DNA from: Planctomycetota bacterium
GTDB taxonomy: Bacteria; Planctomycetota; UBA1135; GCA-002686595
Assembly: GCA_029259605.1 (NCBI GenBank)
Contig: JAJDEV010000254.1
Coordinates: 1 to 64,000 of the forward strand
DNA: 64,000 nt
Reading direction: 5' to 3'
Part shown: positions 37,687 to 46,844 of the stretch, piece by piece
Numbering within the stretch: the stretch's first letter is position 1
Layout: every line of letters starts with the position of its first letter
Translations under genes and position numbers: made by a program
Notes under the pieces: model-generated
What the model was told of the DNA's origin: nothing
The model's database searches: none
Seen by the model: the letters and a program-made list of their open reading frames with translations, nothing else

Positions 37687-39087
37687 ATGATCCTCGAACA
37701 GCACTACCTCGACTGCCTCGCCCAAGCCTCGTACCTGATCGTCGACGAGAAGACGAAGCGCGCGATCGTCGTCGACCCGCGCCGCGACGTGGACCTGTAC
37801 GTGGAACGCGCGGCCGAGCTCGGCGCGAAGATCGACACGGTGCTGCTCACCCACTTCCACGCGGACTTCCTGTCGGGCCACCTCGAGCTGCGCGAGCGCT
37901 GTGGCGCGACGATCCGCATCGGCGCGCGCGGCGAGGCGTCGTTCGAGTTCATGCCGCTCGAGGACGGCGAGAAGATCGAGTTCGGCGACGTCCTGATCGA
38001 GTGCCTCTCGACGCCGGGGCACACGCCCGAGTCGATGTCCTTCGTCGTGTACGACCTCGCCGAAGACCGCGAGAACCCGCACGCCGTGCTGACCGGCGAC
38101 ACGCTCTTCATCGGCGACGTGGGGCGTCCGGACCTGCTCGGCTCGGTCGGCATCACGCCGGAGACGCTCGCCGGTTGGATGTACGACTCGCTGCGCACGA
38201 AGCTCATGCCGCTGCCCGACGACACGATCGTCTACCCGGGCCACGGCGCGGGCTCGGCCTGCGGCAAGAACCTCTCCACCGACACGTTCTCGACCATGGG
38301 CAAGCAGCGCGAGTTCAACTACGCGCTGCAGGACATGGAGCGCGACGCGTTCATCGAGCTGCTCACCTCGAACCAGCCCGACCCGCCCGCGTACTTCCCC
38401 TACGACGTGAAGATGAACCGCGAGGAGCACGCGACGCTCAGCACCGTACTCGAGCGGAACCTGCGCGCGCTCGACTGGGCCGAAGCCGCACGGCTGCAAG
38501 CCAGCGGCGCGCAGGTCGTCGACGTGCGCGACTCGGCCACCTTCGCGCTCGGCCACTACCCGGGCTCGATCCACATCGGCCTGAACGGCAAGTTCGCGAG
38601 CTGGGTCGGCACACTGCTCGACCCGGAGCAGGACTTCGTGATCGTCGCCGCGCCGGGCGACGAGGAGCAGGCCGTCAAACGCCTCGGGCGCATCGGCTTC
38701 GACCGCGTCGCCGGCTTCGTGTCGGGCGGCATCGAGTCCGCCGCACCGGGCACGCTCGTCACGCGCGAGCGCATCGACGTGGCCGAGCTCGCGAAGCGCA
38801 TCGAGTCGGACGCCGCGCCCTTCCTCGTCGACGTGCGCACACCCACCGAGTACGAGGCGGGCCACATCGAGGGCGCGCTGCCCGCGCCACTCGCCCGCCT
38901 GGCCGAACGCATCGCCGACATCCCGCGCGACCGCGAAGTCGTCCTGCTCTGCAAGACCGGCTACCGCTCGTCAACCGCCGCGACCCTGCTCGACCGCGCG
39001 GGCATCCACGGCGCGCTCGACCTGGTCGGCGGCATGGACGCGTGGAACGGCGTGCCGGAAGACGCGCCTCCGACCTGCGGGGCGTAG
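37687..39087 (+). CDS. MBL-fold hydrolase with two rhodanese domains (persulfide dioxygenase-like)
   Basis: 466 aa from ATG 37687. Residues 1-230 are a glyoxalase-II-like metallo-beta-lactamase domain of the ETHE1/persulfide dioxygenase type: H56-F-H58-A-D60 with H65 in LTHFHADFLSGH, STPGHTPESMSF, LTGDTLFIGDVGRPDL, VYPGHGAGSACG. Two rhodanese domains follow. The first (VVDVRDSATFALGHYPGSIH) lacks an active-site Cys: its loop reads IVAAPGDEE. The second (LVDVRTPTEYEAGHIEGALP) keeps CKTGYRSS. Such fusions oxidise glutathione persulfide and move sulfane sulfur. Its place right after cystathionine beta-synthase fits H2S detoxification. Confidence 0.9.
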   Translation: MILEQHYLDCLAQASYLIVDEKTKRAIVVDPRRDVDLYVERAAELGAKIDTVLLTHFHADFLSGHLELRERCGATIRIGARGEASFEFMPLEDGEKIEFGDVLIECLSTPGHTPESMSFVVYDLAEDRENPHAVLTGDTLFIGDVGRPDLLGSVGITPETLAGWMYDSLRTKLMPLPDDTIVYPGHGAGSACGKNLSTDTFSTMGKQREFNYALQDMERDAFIELLTSNQPDPPAYFPYDVKMNREEHATLSTVLERNLRALDWAEAARLQASGAQVVDVRDSATFALGHYPGSIHIGLNGKFASWVGTLLDPEQDFVIVAAPGDEEQAVKRLGRIGFDRVAGFVSGGIESAAPGTLVTRERIDVAELAKRIESDAAPFLVDVRTPTEYEAGHIEGALPAPLARLAERIADIPRDREVVLLCKTGYRSSTAATLLDRAGIHGALDLVGGMDAWNGVPEDAPPTCGA

Positions 39088-39103
39088 GAACCGGCGGAGG
39101 TTC
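39088..39103. terminator. Small hairpin between convergent genes
   Basis: GAACC-GGCGGA-GGTTC fills the 18-base gap between the MBL-rhodanese gene and the LigB-type gene. The first arm and loop resemble the arm of the stop-codon hairpin at 31771 (GAACCGGCG). No T-tract. Confidence 0.4.
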
Positions 39104-39105
39104 GC

Positions 39106-39891
39106 TCAGTCGAACTGGACCGAACGCTTCGTGAAGGCGCCGTCCATCCAGAAGCCCGTGATCGGGAACGTGACGCTCGTCGTCTCGCCGGCCGCCGCAC
39201 CCGCGGCGACGAGCACCGGCGCATAGTGCTCCCACGTGGGCAGCGCCGTGCGCGCTGCCGGTGCGCGCGTGTGGAAGTTCTTCAGGGCGTCGACGTCGAG
39301 CCTCCCGAGCGACTCGGCGGCCCACGCGTCGAACTCGTGGGCCCAGGTCGGAATCCCGGGCTTGAACGCGTAGCTCATGTTGTGCGTCAGGAACCCGCTG
39401 CCGAAGACGAGCACGCCTTCGTCGCGCAGCGGCGCGAGGGCACGGCCGAGGTCGAAGAGTGGATCGGCGTCGAGGGCGGGCATCGAGATCTGGAGCACGG
39501 GCACATCCGCCGCGGGGTGCATCGCGACGAGCGGCACGTAGGCACCGTGGTCGAGCCCGCGTGTCGGGTCGTCGGTGAACGCGATCCCGCGCTCGCCCAG
39601 AAGCTCGCGCACGCGCGCGGCGAGGTCGGGCGCGCCGGGCGCGGGGTACTGCGTCTCGTAGTACCCCGCGGGGAACCCGGAGAAGTCGTAGACGAGCGGG
39701 ACCGTGCGCGTCGCGCCGAGTGTCGTCGGTCGCTGCTCCCAGTGCGCCGAGACCATCAGGATGCTCTTCGGCTTGGGCATCGCCTCGGCCCAGGCGGCGA
39801 GCTCCCCCATCCAAAGCGCGTCGTCCAAGAGGATCGGCGCACCGTGCGCCACGAACACGACCGGCATCCGCGGTGAGGGTTCCATGGTCAT
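39106..39891 (-). CDS. LigB/DODA-type extradiol dioxygenase family protein
   Basis: 261 aa from ATG 39891. Matches the class III extradiol (4,5-DOPA dioxygenase, YgiD-like) family: VVFVAHGAPILLDDA at the N-terminus, ILMVSAHWEQRPTTLGA, VYDFSGFPAGYYETQYPAPG, RGLDHGAYVPLVAMHP, and LVFGSGFLTHNMSYAF. Histidines in AHG, SAHW, LDHG and THN are the expected metal ligands and catalytic His. Zinc- or iron-dependent opening of a catechol-type ring is the family reaction; the native substrate is uncertain. Isolated gene at a convergent end. Confidence 0.88.
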   Translation of the reverse strand: MTMEPSPRMPVVFVAHGAPILLDDALWMGELAAWAEAMPKPKSILMVSAHWEQRPTTLGATRTVPLVYDFSGFPAGYYETQYPAPGAPDLAARVRELLGERGIAFTDDPTRGLDHGAYVPLVAMHPAADVPVLQISMPALDADPLFDLGRALAPLRDEGVLVFGSGFLTHNMSYAFKPGIPTWAHEFDAWAAESLGRLDVDALKNFHTRAPAARTALPTWEHYAPVLVAAGAAAGETTSVTFPITGFWMDGAFTKRSVQFD

Positions 39892-39925
39892 CGGCTCGCG
39901 CTTCGACTCTTCCGGAGGGGACGGA

Positions 39926-41569
39926 CTAGGACGGCCGCCGTAGCCGCCCGTCCGCCACGAGCAACGTGCGCATGTACGGCTCGCACTTCACGAGCCGGCC
40001 TTCGAAGCTCACCGTCTCGCCGATGCGCGCGCGTAGTTCGTCGCCCTCTTCGATGGAGAGGTGCACGACGGCCTTGACGACCAGGGTGCTGTACGACGCG
40101 CCGTCGATCGTGAAGACGTCGATCTGCGCCTTGGCGCCCGGCGTCGAGCCGAAGACGAAGTCGGTGTAGAAGTTGTCGATGCGGTCGACCTTGCCGGACC
40201 AGCTGATCTTGCGCCCCTCGTAGTGCTCGGCGAAGTTCGCGCTGATCGCCGAGCCGAGCAGGTTGCCCGTGAACAGGTCTTCGCAGACGTGTTCGACGGC
40301 GAGGTCCTGGGCGTCGTTCGGCGCCGATTGCGCTTCGCTGCCCGGCGCGGCGGCGTCCGTGGTCGAGGCGAAGCGCTCGTCGGAGTGCGCGGCGGACTCG
40401 CCGAGGGACGTTTGCGAGAGCGCGGGTTCGTCGGTCGACTGTCCGCCGAGCGAGAACGTCGGGATCGGGCGTGCCGCGACGAAACCCGTCGACGCGTAGG
40501 GCTTGTTCGTGGCCGCGCCGGGATTGGACGCGCGCGGCGCGGGCCCAGCCGGATCCGACGGATCCGTCGGCTGGAGGCGCGGGAGCACCTCGGCCATCCG
40601 CTCGCGCTCGGAAGCCGACTGGGTTCCGAGCGTGGTTTGCGCGAACGCGTGCGGCGGCTCGGGTTCGTGCCGTTCGAAACCGGGGCGACGTTCGTGCGCG
40701 CGATCCTCGTCCGCGACGGGTTGCAACGGAACGGGCACGGGAAGCGGCACGGGCGTCGCCGTCGGCTCGGGGGCGTCGACCGGCTCGAAGCGATCGACGG
40801 GTTCGGGCGGCTCGACCTTCGCGGGCGGGGCGACGATCGGCTCGAGCCGGTGCACGGGCGCTTCGCCCCACGCGACCACCGGTTCGGGTTCGACCGCGCC
40901 GCGCTTCCAGTGCCACTCGGAGCGCTCGACCTCTTCACGGAACTCTTCGGGATCAGCCATGACGTCGGGCGCGTTGCTCGGAACGAAGATGCGGTCGCTC
41001 GACATCGCGTGCGCGACCGCCACGAAGCGCCGGATGACGCCCTCGATCTGCGCCGAGCTCGTCGCGAGTCCCTTCTGCTTCCACTCTACCTTGCCGTTCA
41101 CGATTCTCGCGTCGGGGTAGGCGAGCAGCACGCGCATGATGTGCTTCTGGCGGTTCGCGGTGAGGAAGTCGCGGATGTCGTGCTCATGCTCGGACTGCAC
41201 GACGACGCCGCGGTCGAACTCGTCGGAACCGATCTCGATGTCCTGGGCGCCGAAGAACGACGCGACGCCGGACAGCGCCTTCGAGCGCGTCAGGCGATAG
41301 TCGTGGACGCGCTTGGGCCACTTCACCGCGAAGCGTGTGGTCGTCGACGTGTGGTTGCCCTTGCGCTCGCGGATCGACTTCACCGACGTCGAGAAGGTCT
41401 CGACCTTGCCGGTCATCTGGCGCACGCCGAACGTGCCCTCCTTGTGGTAGCGGAGGCCGAGGCGCTTGGACGCTTCACCCCACGCCACATCTCCCTTCTT
41501 CGAATGCGAGATCGTCAGGAGGATCCCCCCCGCGATCACGACGAAGACCAGGAATACGAAGCACGGCAT
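39926..41569 (-). CDS. Membrane-anchored protein, function unknown
   Basis: 547 aa from ATG 41569. One N-terminal transmembrane helix (MPCFVFLVFVVIAGGILLTI), then a conserved-looking domain to about residue 210 with DIEIGSDEFDRGVVVQSEHE and DIRDFLTANRQKHIMRVLLA. A long Pro/Glu/Val-rich, probably disordered middle (about 225-420) includes PVPLPVPVPLQPV. The C-terminal about 120 residues look like an OB-type barrel: KISWSGKVDRIDNFYTDFVF, TIDGASYSTLVVKAVVHLSI, GETVSFEGRLVKCEPYMRTL. I do not recognise the family. The OB-like end could bind nucleic acid or sugar; this is inference only. Confidence 0.65.
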   Translation of the reverse strand: MPCFVFLVFVVIAGGILLTISHSKKGDVAWGEASKRLGLRYHKEGTFGVRQMTGKVETFSTSVKSIRERKGNHTSTTTRFAVKWPKRVHDYRLTRSKALSGVASFFGAQDIEIGSDEFDRGVVVQSEHEHDIRDFLTANRQKHIMRVLLAYPDARIVNGKVEWKQKGLATSSAQIEGVIRRFVAVAHAMSSDRIFVPSNAPDVMADPEEFREEVERSEWHWKRGAVEPEPVVAWGEAPVHRLEPIVAPPAKVEPPEPVDRFEPVDAPEPTATPVPLPVPVPLQPVADEDRAHERRPGFERHEPEPPHAFAQTTLGTQSASERERMAEVLPRLQPTDPSDPAGPAPRASNPGAATNKPYASTGFVAARPIPTFSLGGQSTDEPALSQTSLGESAAHSDERFASTTDAAAPGSEAQSAPNDAQDLAVEHVCEDLFTGNLLGSAISANFAEHYEGRKISWSGKVDRIDNFYTDFVFGSTPGAKAQIDVFTIDGASYSTLVVKAVVHLSIEEGDELRARIGETVSFEGRLVKCEPYMRTLLVADGRLRRPS

Positions 41570-41690
41570 GGGTGGTGGTGCGCCGGGGCGGCGCGAGCGC
41601 AGAGCCTAACGTGAGGCGCGGCGGCGAGCGCGTACCCGGGAAGCTCGGCGATGTTCACCGCGCTTCTTGACCCTTTCGCCCGCGCGCGCG

Positions 41691-42362
41691 TCAGCCGCAA
41701 TCGCGGGCGAAGGCGGCGAGGTCCGGATACACATCCGCGGCGTCCAGATCGTCCGGAACCGGGTCCCCGCGGCGGTTGATCCACACGGTCCTCCAACCGA
41801 GCGCCCGCGCCGGCCGCACGTCGTGGTACAGGCTGCAGGCCACGTGCAAGACGGCGTCGGCGGGCAGCTCGAGCGCGCGCAGAGCGGCGTCGAAGTGGCC
41901 GCGCGCGGGTTTGTAGGAGCGCACGTCCTCGGCCGTGATGCGCAGCGCGTCCGCGATACCGAGGCGCTGCGCGCTGCGCGCGAGGGTCGCGTTCTCGACG
42001 TTGGAGAGCAGCGCCAGCCGGAACGTCGCGCCGAGCGTCGCGAGCGCGCCCGCGCTGTCCGCGAACGCCGGCCAGCCCCCCATGCTCTGCACGAAGCGTT
42101 CGACCTCGTCCGCCGTCGGCTCGCGTCCCTGCAACGCCGCTGCGCGGCGCAGCGATTCACCGAGCACGTTGCCGTACAGCGCGAACTCGCCCTCGAGCAG
42201 CGCGTACTCCTCGGTCTCGCGCTCGCGCACCAGGCGCTCGAAGTCGCAGCCACCGAGGCTCGGCAACGCGGCGAGCGCGGCCAGGATGCCGCCGTCCCAG
42301 TCGATGATCGTGCCGTAGCAGTCGAACGTCAGGGCGCTCACGCCCTCGATGCTGTGTTTCAT
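41691..42362 (-). CDS. HAD-superfamily hydrolase (haloacid dehalogenase type II-like)
   Basis: 223 aa, ATG at 42362 overlapping the cstA stop as ATGA. HAD motifs: I in TFDCYGTIIDWDGG (Asp nucleophile), II in LALLSNVENATL, III Lys in VRSYKPARGHFDAAL, and IV in LYHDVRPARALGWRTVWINR. The NR(R)G ending and overall length match the (S)-2-haloacid dehalogenase/phosphatase subgroup. The substrate could be a phosphate ester or haloacid. Translationally coupled to cstA, which hints at use of a carbon source rather than dehalogenation. Confidence 0.85.
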   Translation of the reverse strand: MKHSIEGVSALTFDCYGTIIDWDGGILAALAALPSLGGCDFERLVRERETEEYALLEGEFALYGNVLGESLRRAAALQGREPTADEVERFVQSMGGWPAFADSAGALATLGATFRLALLSNVENATLARSAQRLGIADALRITAEDVRSYKPARGHFDAALRALELPADAVLHVACSLYHDVRPARALGWRTVWINRRGDPVPDDLDAADVYPDLAAFARDCG

Positions 42363-44044
42363 GCCTTCGGTGCCGAACGGAGTGCGAGGCAGGCCTCGAC
42401 GAGCAGCCACACGCCCAGCACGAGCAGCGCCGCGCCGACCGTGACCAGGATCGTGTCGCCCGAGAACGTGCGCAGGTTGACGGCCATCGCCGACAGCGTG
42501 CTGATGAGAATGAACACGGCGGGGATCGCGACCGGCCAGGTCGGCTTGCCCTTGCCGCGCAGATACAACGTCACGAGCGTCAGCGTGAGCCCGGCGAGCA
42601 GCTGGTTCGTCGTGCCAAAGAGCGCCCACAGCGCGAGTCCAGCGGGGTTGCCGTCGACCTTGTAGAAGGAGAAGAACGCGATCGACGCGCAGGCGAGCGT
42701 CGTCGACACGTAGCGGTTCTGCGAGCCGGGCACGCGGAACGACGCGCCGATCTCCTCGATGTTGAAGCGTAGGAGGCGCGTCGCGGAGTCGAGCGTCGTC
42801 AGCGCGAACGACACGACGACCATCGCAATCAGCGCGCGCGCGAGCGGCTCGGCCACGCCGAGCGTCGTCACGAAGCTCGTCGTGCCGCCGATGAACGCGC
42901 CGATCTTGTCGGTGAGCGACTGCGCCGCGGTCCAGCTCGAGTAGTGCTCGCTCCACAGCTCGGGCGACGCGAAGCCGGCGGTGCACGCGAACACGGCGAG
43001 CAGGCCGAGCAAGCTCTCGCCGAGCATGCCGCCGTATCCGATCGGCTTCGCGTGCGTCTCCTTGTCGAGCTGCTTGGCCGTCGTGCCAGAGCTGACGAGG
43101 CCGTGGAACCCGCTCGCCGCTCCGCATGCGATCGTGATGAACACGAACGGCAACAGCGGCGGTGCGCCCTCGGGATTGGCGACGATCGCGGGTGACGCGA
43201 ACTCGGGGCCGAGGACGAAGAACCCGACGTACGCGAGCCCGAGTCCGAGGTAGAGCAGGAGCGAGTTGAGGAAGTCGCGCGACTGCAAGAGCACCCACAC
43301 CGGCAGCACCGACGCCGCGAAGCCGTAGACGAGCAGCATGCCCATCCAGCTCTCCGCCGCCGGCCACGCTTCGACCGGGAGCCCCATCGTCGGCAGCCGT
43401 AGGCCGAGCCAGATGCCGACGAGCTCGATCGCGAAGCCGACGGCGATGACCTTCCCGAGCGCGGCTCCCTTGCGAACCATGAGGTAACCGCACACGAGCG
43501 CGACGACCATGAGCAGCGCAGACGGCAACACCGCGGTCGAATAGCCCGGCGTTCCCGTCGCGGCGTCCGGCACGCTCGCGAACAGCTTCGCGATCACGAG
43601 CACGAACACGCCCATCGCGAGCGACACGCCGAAGAAGATGATCAGGTGGAAGAGCGTGCGACCGCGCGGTCCGAGCAAGCCTTCGGCCACCTGTCCCACC
43701 GACATGCCACGGTTGCGCACCGAGATCACGAGCGCCGCGAAGTCGTGCACGCAGCCGACGAAGACCGCGCCGAGCACGACCCACAGCAGCGCCGGCAGCC
43801 AACCCCAGATCACGGCGATCGCCGGTCCGAGCATCGGCGCGAGCCCCGTGATCGACGCGAAGTGGTGGCCGAAGAGCACGGCGGGCCGCGTCGGAACGTA
43901 GTCGACGTCGTCGCGCAGTTCGTGCGCCGGCGTGCGGGCGTCCGGGTCGAGCGCGAAGATGCGCTTCGACAGGAACCCCGCATAGAAGCGGTACGCGAGG
44001 CCGTATCCCGCGAACGCGAGCAGGGCGGCGACGATCGGTGTCAT
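42359..44044 (-). CDS. cstA: Carbon starvation protein CstA family transporter
   Basis: 561 aa multi-spanning inner-membrane protein. The N-terminus (GYGLAYRFYAGFLSKRIFAL) and LFGHHFASITGLAPMLGPAIA, VFVGCVHDFAALVISVRNRG and FHGLVSSGTTAKQLDKETHA are hallmarks of CstA/YjiY, pyruvate or peptide uptake systems active when carbon runs short. About 13-16 hydrophobic helices. The short form lacks the longer C-terminal part of E. coli CstA. The HAD gene follows with ATGA overlap; the gap upstream (44045-44204) is shared with a divergent gene. Confidence 0.92.
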   Translation of the reverse strand: MTPIVAALLAFAGYGLAYRFYAGFLSKRIFALDPDARTPAHELRDDVDYVPTRPAVLFGHHFASITGLAPMLGPAIAVIWGWLPALLWVVLGAVFVGCVHDFAALVISVRNRGMSVGQVAEGLLGPRGRTLFHLIIFFGVSLAMGVFVLVIAKLFASVPDAATGTPGYSTAVLPSALLMVVALVCGYLMVRKGAALGKVIAVGFAIELVGIWLGLRLPTMGLPVEAWPAAESWMGMLLVYGFAASVLPVWVLLQSRDFLNSLLLYLGLGLAYVGFFVLGPEFASPAIVANPEGAPPLLPFVFITIACGAASGFHGLVSSGTTAKQLDKETHAKPIGYGGMLGESLLGLLAVFACTAGFASPELWSEHYSSWTAAQSLTDKIGAFIGGTTSFVTTLGVAEPLARALIAMVVVSFALTTLDSATRLLRFNIEEIGASFRVPGSQNRYVSTTLACASIAFFSFYKVDGNPAGLALWALFGTTNQLLAGLTLTLVTLYLRGKGKPTWPVAIPAVFILISTLSAMAVNLRTFSGDTILVTVGAALLVLGVWLLVEACLALRSAPKA

Positions 44045-44204
44045 GGGGGCGTACGTTACGAGATTCCGATCGTCCGCGCCGCATGGGAGCGCGCCGCGGT
44101 GCGAAGACGGGTTCGGCGGAGGCTTTGGGCGTGCTGCGCTCGCTCCGCCTCGCGGCGCTTGCTACAAACGATCCCCGCCCCGCGCTCGCGCGCCGGTCGA
44201 CGCC

Positions 44205-45017
44205 ATGTTCAAGAACGTCAACGTGCTCCTGCGGACCGTCGTCCTCGCCGGCCTCGTCGGCATCGCCGGCTGGTGGACGCTCTTCCTGAAGGAGAAGCTC
44301 GCCGACCGCGACGAAGAGCTGAACCAATCGCGGCAGGAGGTCACCGCGCTCTCGATGCGCGTCGAAGACCGCGATCGCGAGATCACGCAGCTCGGCGTGG
44401 AGGTGACGCGGCGGGACGAGACGATCGGCGCACTCGAGACCGACGTCGCCCAGAAGCAGGTGCAGATCGACGCGCTCGACGTCGCCGTCCAGCTGCTGAA
44501 GACCGACACGCGCATCGCGAAGATCGAAGTGCTGTCGCAGGGGGCGACGGGCGAGGAACCCGAGCGCGTGCGCACGTTGTTGCGCTTCACCGAGCTCGGT
44601 CCCGACGGCAAACCGCTCGGCGAGGGGCGCGAGATCACGGTCGAGGGCAAGACGGTGTACGTCGAGACGCTGGTCGTGAAGTTCCAGGACAGCTTCGTCG
44701 AGCAAGGGGACGCGCTGCGCGGCACGTCGCTCTGCCTCTTCAAGCGCCTGTTCGGCGAGAACCAAAAGCCGATCGACGGTCCGGAGCTCGATCCCGTGGG
44801 CCAGCAGCCGCTCGTCTACGCGGGCGACGATACGCCGAACCCCGTGCACCGCGAGCTGTGGAAGCGCTTCTGGGACTATGCGAACGATCCCGAGCTCGCG
44901 AAGCAGCTCGGCGTGCGCGCGATCCACGGCGAGGCGCCGTTCATCGAGACGCGACCCGGCAAGACCTACTGGGTCGAGTTGCGCGCCTCGGACGGCATGT
45001 CGATCCGCAGCGAGTAG
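44205..45017 (+). CDS. Membrane protein with periplasmic coiled coil, function unknown
   Basis: 270 aa from ATG 44205. MFKNVNVLLRT, a transmembrane helix (VVLAGLVGIAGWWTLFL), then a charged coiled coil to about residue 90 (DRDEELNQSRQEVTALSMRV, DVAQKQVQIDALDVAVQLL). The C-terminal beta-rich domain has KIEVLSQGATGEEPERVRTL, LGEGREITVEGKTVYVETLV and GKTYWVELRASDGMSIRSE. No family is recognised. Divergent from cstA and convergent with the glycosyltransferase gene. Confidence 0.7.
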   Translation: MFKNVNVLLRTVVLAGLVGIAGWWTLFLKEKLADRDEELNQSRQEVTALSMRVEDRDREITQLGVEVTRRDETIGALETDVAQKQVQIDALDVAVQLLKTDTRIAKIEVLSQGATGEEPERVRTLLRFTELGPDGKPLGEGREITVEGKTVYVETLVVKFQDSFVEQGDALRGTSLCLFKRLFGENQKPIDGPELDPVGQQPLVYAGDDTPNPVHRELWKRFWDYANDPELAKQLGVRAIHGEAPFIETRPGKTYWVELRASDGMSIRSE

Positions 45018-45025
45018 GCGCTAAT

Positions 45026-45075
45026 CGGAGTCGCACCAGTCTCCGTACTGCCGTTTCAATGGGTGTGCGACTCCG
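45026..45075. terminator. Inverted repeat across the convergent gene ends
   Basis: CGGAGTCGCAC (45026-45036) and GTGCGACTCCG (45065-45075) are perfect 11-base arms with a 28-base loop; the right arm lies inside the glycosyltransferase coding end. The left arm plus CA repeats the 13-mer in the loop of the hairpin at 31771, also between convergent genes. Confidence 0.45.
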
Positions 45076-46501
45076 TACCGAACCGGTCGCGCACGGACAG
45101 CACGCCGACCCAAACGAACCCTGCGCAGAAGAGCGTGAGGAACGGGAGCGCGCCCCACAGCTCGAGGCGCACCGCCTTGACGAGCGCCGTCGCGAGCCAC
45201 GCGGCGAGCACGAGTTCGATGCCCGGCATGCCACGCATGGACACGGCGTAGCGCACGCCGGCACCGTCGCCGCGCTTCGGCGTGCGCACGAACTCGCCCG
45301 CCTGCTTGTTCCACAGACCCTCGAGCACCGCGCGCGTTTGGCTGACGCACATCCCGATGCCGAGCGCCATCGCCGCCGGGACGTCGCGCAGCCGCGAACG
45401 CAACCGGCGCCCGAGTGCGCGCTGACTCCGGTCGTAGAAGAAGACGATGGACAGCGTGCAGGCGAGGAACGTGAGCAAGTGCAGCGTCGAGCCGAAGCGC
45501 GACTCCGTGCCGATCGTGAACGGCAAGAGGAGCGCGAGCAGGAGCACGATCGGATAGCCGACGTTGCCGGAAAGGTGCGCGGCGGCCTCGATCTTCACGC
45601 GCAGCGGGACGTCGGCGCGCGCGATGTTGCCGGCGAGCTTGCGCGCCACCTGCACCGACCCCTTGGCCCAGCGCCGCTGCTGCGACTTGAACGATGTGAT
45701 GTCCGGCGGCACCTCCGCCGGCGCGGCGACGAGCGGCAGGTACGCGAACGTCCAGCCGGCGAGCTGCGCGCGGTAGGACAGGTCGAGGTCCTCCGTCAGC
45801 GTGTCGTGCTGCCAACCGCCCGCGTCCTCGATCGCCGCACGCCGCCACACGCCCGCGGTGCCGTTGAAGTTGAAGAAGAGCCCCTCGTCGGAGCGCACGG
45901 TGTGCTCGATCACGAAGTGCCCGTCGAGCAGCGTCGATTGCGCGCGGGTCAGCAGGCTCTCCTCGCGGTTCACGTGCTCCCAGCGCGTTTGGACCATCCC
46001 GATCCTCGGGTCGTCGAAGCGCCCGACGACGTGCCGTAGGAAGTCGCGCTCGGGCAGGAAGTCGGCGTCGAAGACACAGAACAGCTCGCCGCTCGCCCGC
46101 TCCATCCCGAACGCGAGCGCGCCCGCCTTGAAGCCGTCGCGCGTAGGCCGGCGCAACACGCGCGCGTCGATTCCGCGCCGCGTCAGCTCGGCCACCTCGT
46201 GGTCGACGATCGCGCGCGTGTCGTCCGTGGAGTCGTCGAGCACCTGGATCTCGAGTCGGTTGGCCGGCCAATCGAGCTCCCCCACCGCTTTGATCAGGCG
46301 CGCGGCGACGGTGCGCTCGTTATAGAGAGGAAGCTGGACCGTCACGCGCGGGGTTTCCGAACGCGGCTCCGCATCCGCGTCGCGCGCCCCGGCGGTTGGC
46401 CACCGAAAGCGAACGAGCAGCGCGATGCGGTGCGCGCCGTAGATCGCGAGGAGCGCGAGAACGACGACGTAGACGTCGGAGAGCAGGGTCGTGAACGGCA
46501 C
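45056..46501 (-). CDS. Family 2 glycosyltransferase, processive cellulose-synthase-like
   Basis: 481 aa if started at GTG 46501 (VPFTTLLSDVYVVVLALLAI), just before the first membrane helix; the ribosome site is weak and the frame is open upstream, so the start is uncertain. The catalytic domain shows VTVQLPLYNERTVAARLIKA, QVLDDSTDDT, CVFDADFLP (DxD), TEDLDLSYRAQLAGW and QQRRWAKGS (the Q/RxxRW motif), all typical of processive beta-glycan synthases. Several C-terminal helices follow. It resembles mannan/glucomannan or cellulose synthase-like enzymes more than simple mannosyltransferases. The polymer is unknown; it probably feeds an envelope or capsule polysaccharide. Confidence 0.88.
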   Translation of the reverse strand: MPFTTLLSDVYVVVLALLAIYGAHRIALLVRFRWPTAGARDADAEPRSETPRVTVQLPLYNERTVAARLIKAVGELDWPANRLEIQVLDDSTDDTRAIVDHEVAELTRRGIDARVLRRPTRDGFKAGALAFGMERASGELFCVFDADFLPERDFLRHVVGRFDDPRIGMVQTRWEHVNREESLLTRAQSTLLDGHFVIEHTVRSDEGLFFNFNGTAGVWRRAAIEDAGGWQHDTLTEDLDLSYRAQLAGWTFAYLPLVAAPAEVPPDITSFKSQQRRWAKGSVQVARKLAGNIARADVPLRVKIEAAAHLSGNVGYPIVLLLALLLPFTIGTESRFGSTLHLLTFLACTLSIVFFYDRSQRALGRRLRSRLRDVPAAMALGIGMCVSQTRAVLEGLWNKQAGEFVRTPKRGDGAGVRYAVSMRGMPGIELVLAAWLATALVKAVRLELWGALPFLTLFCAGFVWVGVLSVRDRFGTESHTH

Positions 46502-46712
46502 GGAGAAGCCGGTGGGCGTAGCGGGTGCGGGGCGCGGGGCGGAGTCGGGAAAGCTAGCACACCCGTCGTCGCGCCGCAGTCCCGTGCAGGACTGCGTTAC
46601 GCGCGCACGCCCACGGTGGGACGGCCCCACCGTCCTTTCCCGCACCTACGAAAACGCCGCCGCGATGACCTCGGTCACCGGGGCGGCGCTCGGGACTCCT
46701 TGCTGCGGGCGG
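46502..46712. promoter_or_regulatory. Glycosyltransferase upstream region with tandem hairpins
   Basis: Two perfect hairpins in line: GCAGTCC-CGTGCA-GGACTGC (46576-46595) and ACGGTGGG-ACGGC-CCCACCGT (46613-46633). They would lie in the 5' leader of the minus-strand glycosyltransferase mRNA, 75-130 bases ahead of its start. Neither is followed by a U-run. Together with the R2 repeat at 46713 this fills the 339-base gap to the EF-hand gene. Confidence 0.45.
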
Positions 46713-46844
46713 CTAGCAGGCTGTGGCGCGAGTGCTTCGCCCGCAGCCCGTCGACATCCGCTCCGGGTTGGTCTCCGGAAACGCAGGCGAATCGGTGGAA
46801 TCGGCGAGGAGCCGGAGTGGAGGACTCTTGCCACCGTCTGCTAG
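46713..46844 (+). repeat. R2 repeat, 132 bp, shortened
   Basis: Begins CTAGCAGGCTGTGGCGCGAG and ends GCCACCGTCTGCTAG. The left half (TGCTTCGCCCGCAG..CATCCGCTCCGGGTTGG, CTCCGGAAACG, GGCGAATCGGTGG) is nearly the same as in the 166-bp copy at 26389. The right arm has lost about 34 bases. The last CTAG (46841-46844) supplies the TAG stop of the minus-strand EF-hand gene. Confidence 0.78.
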
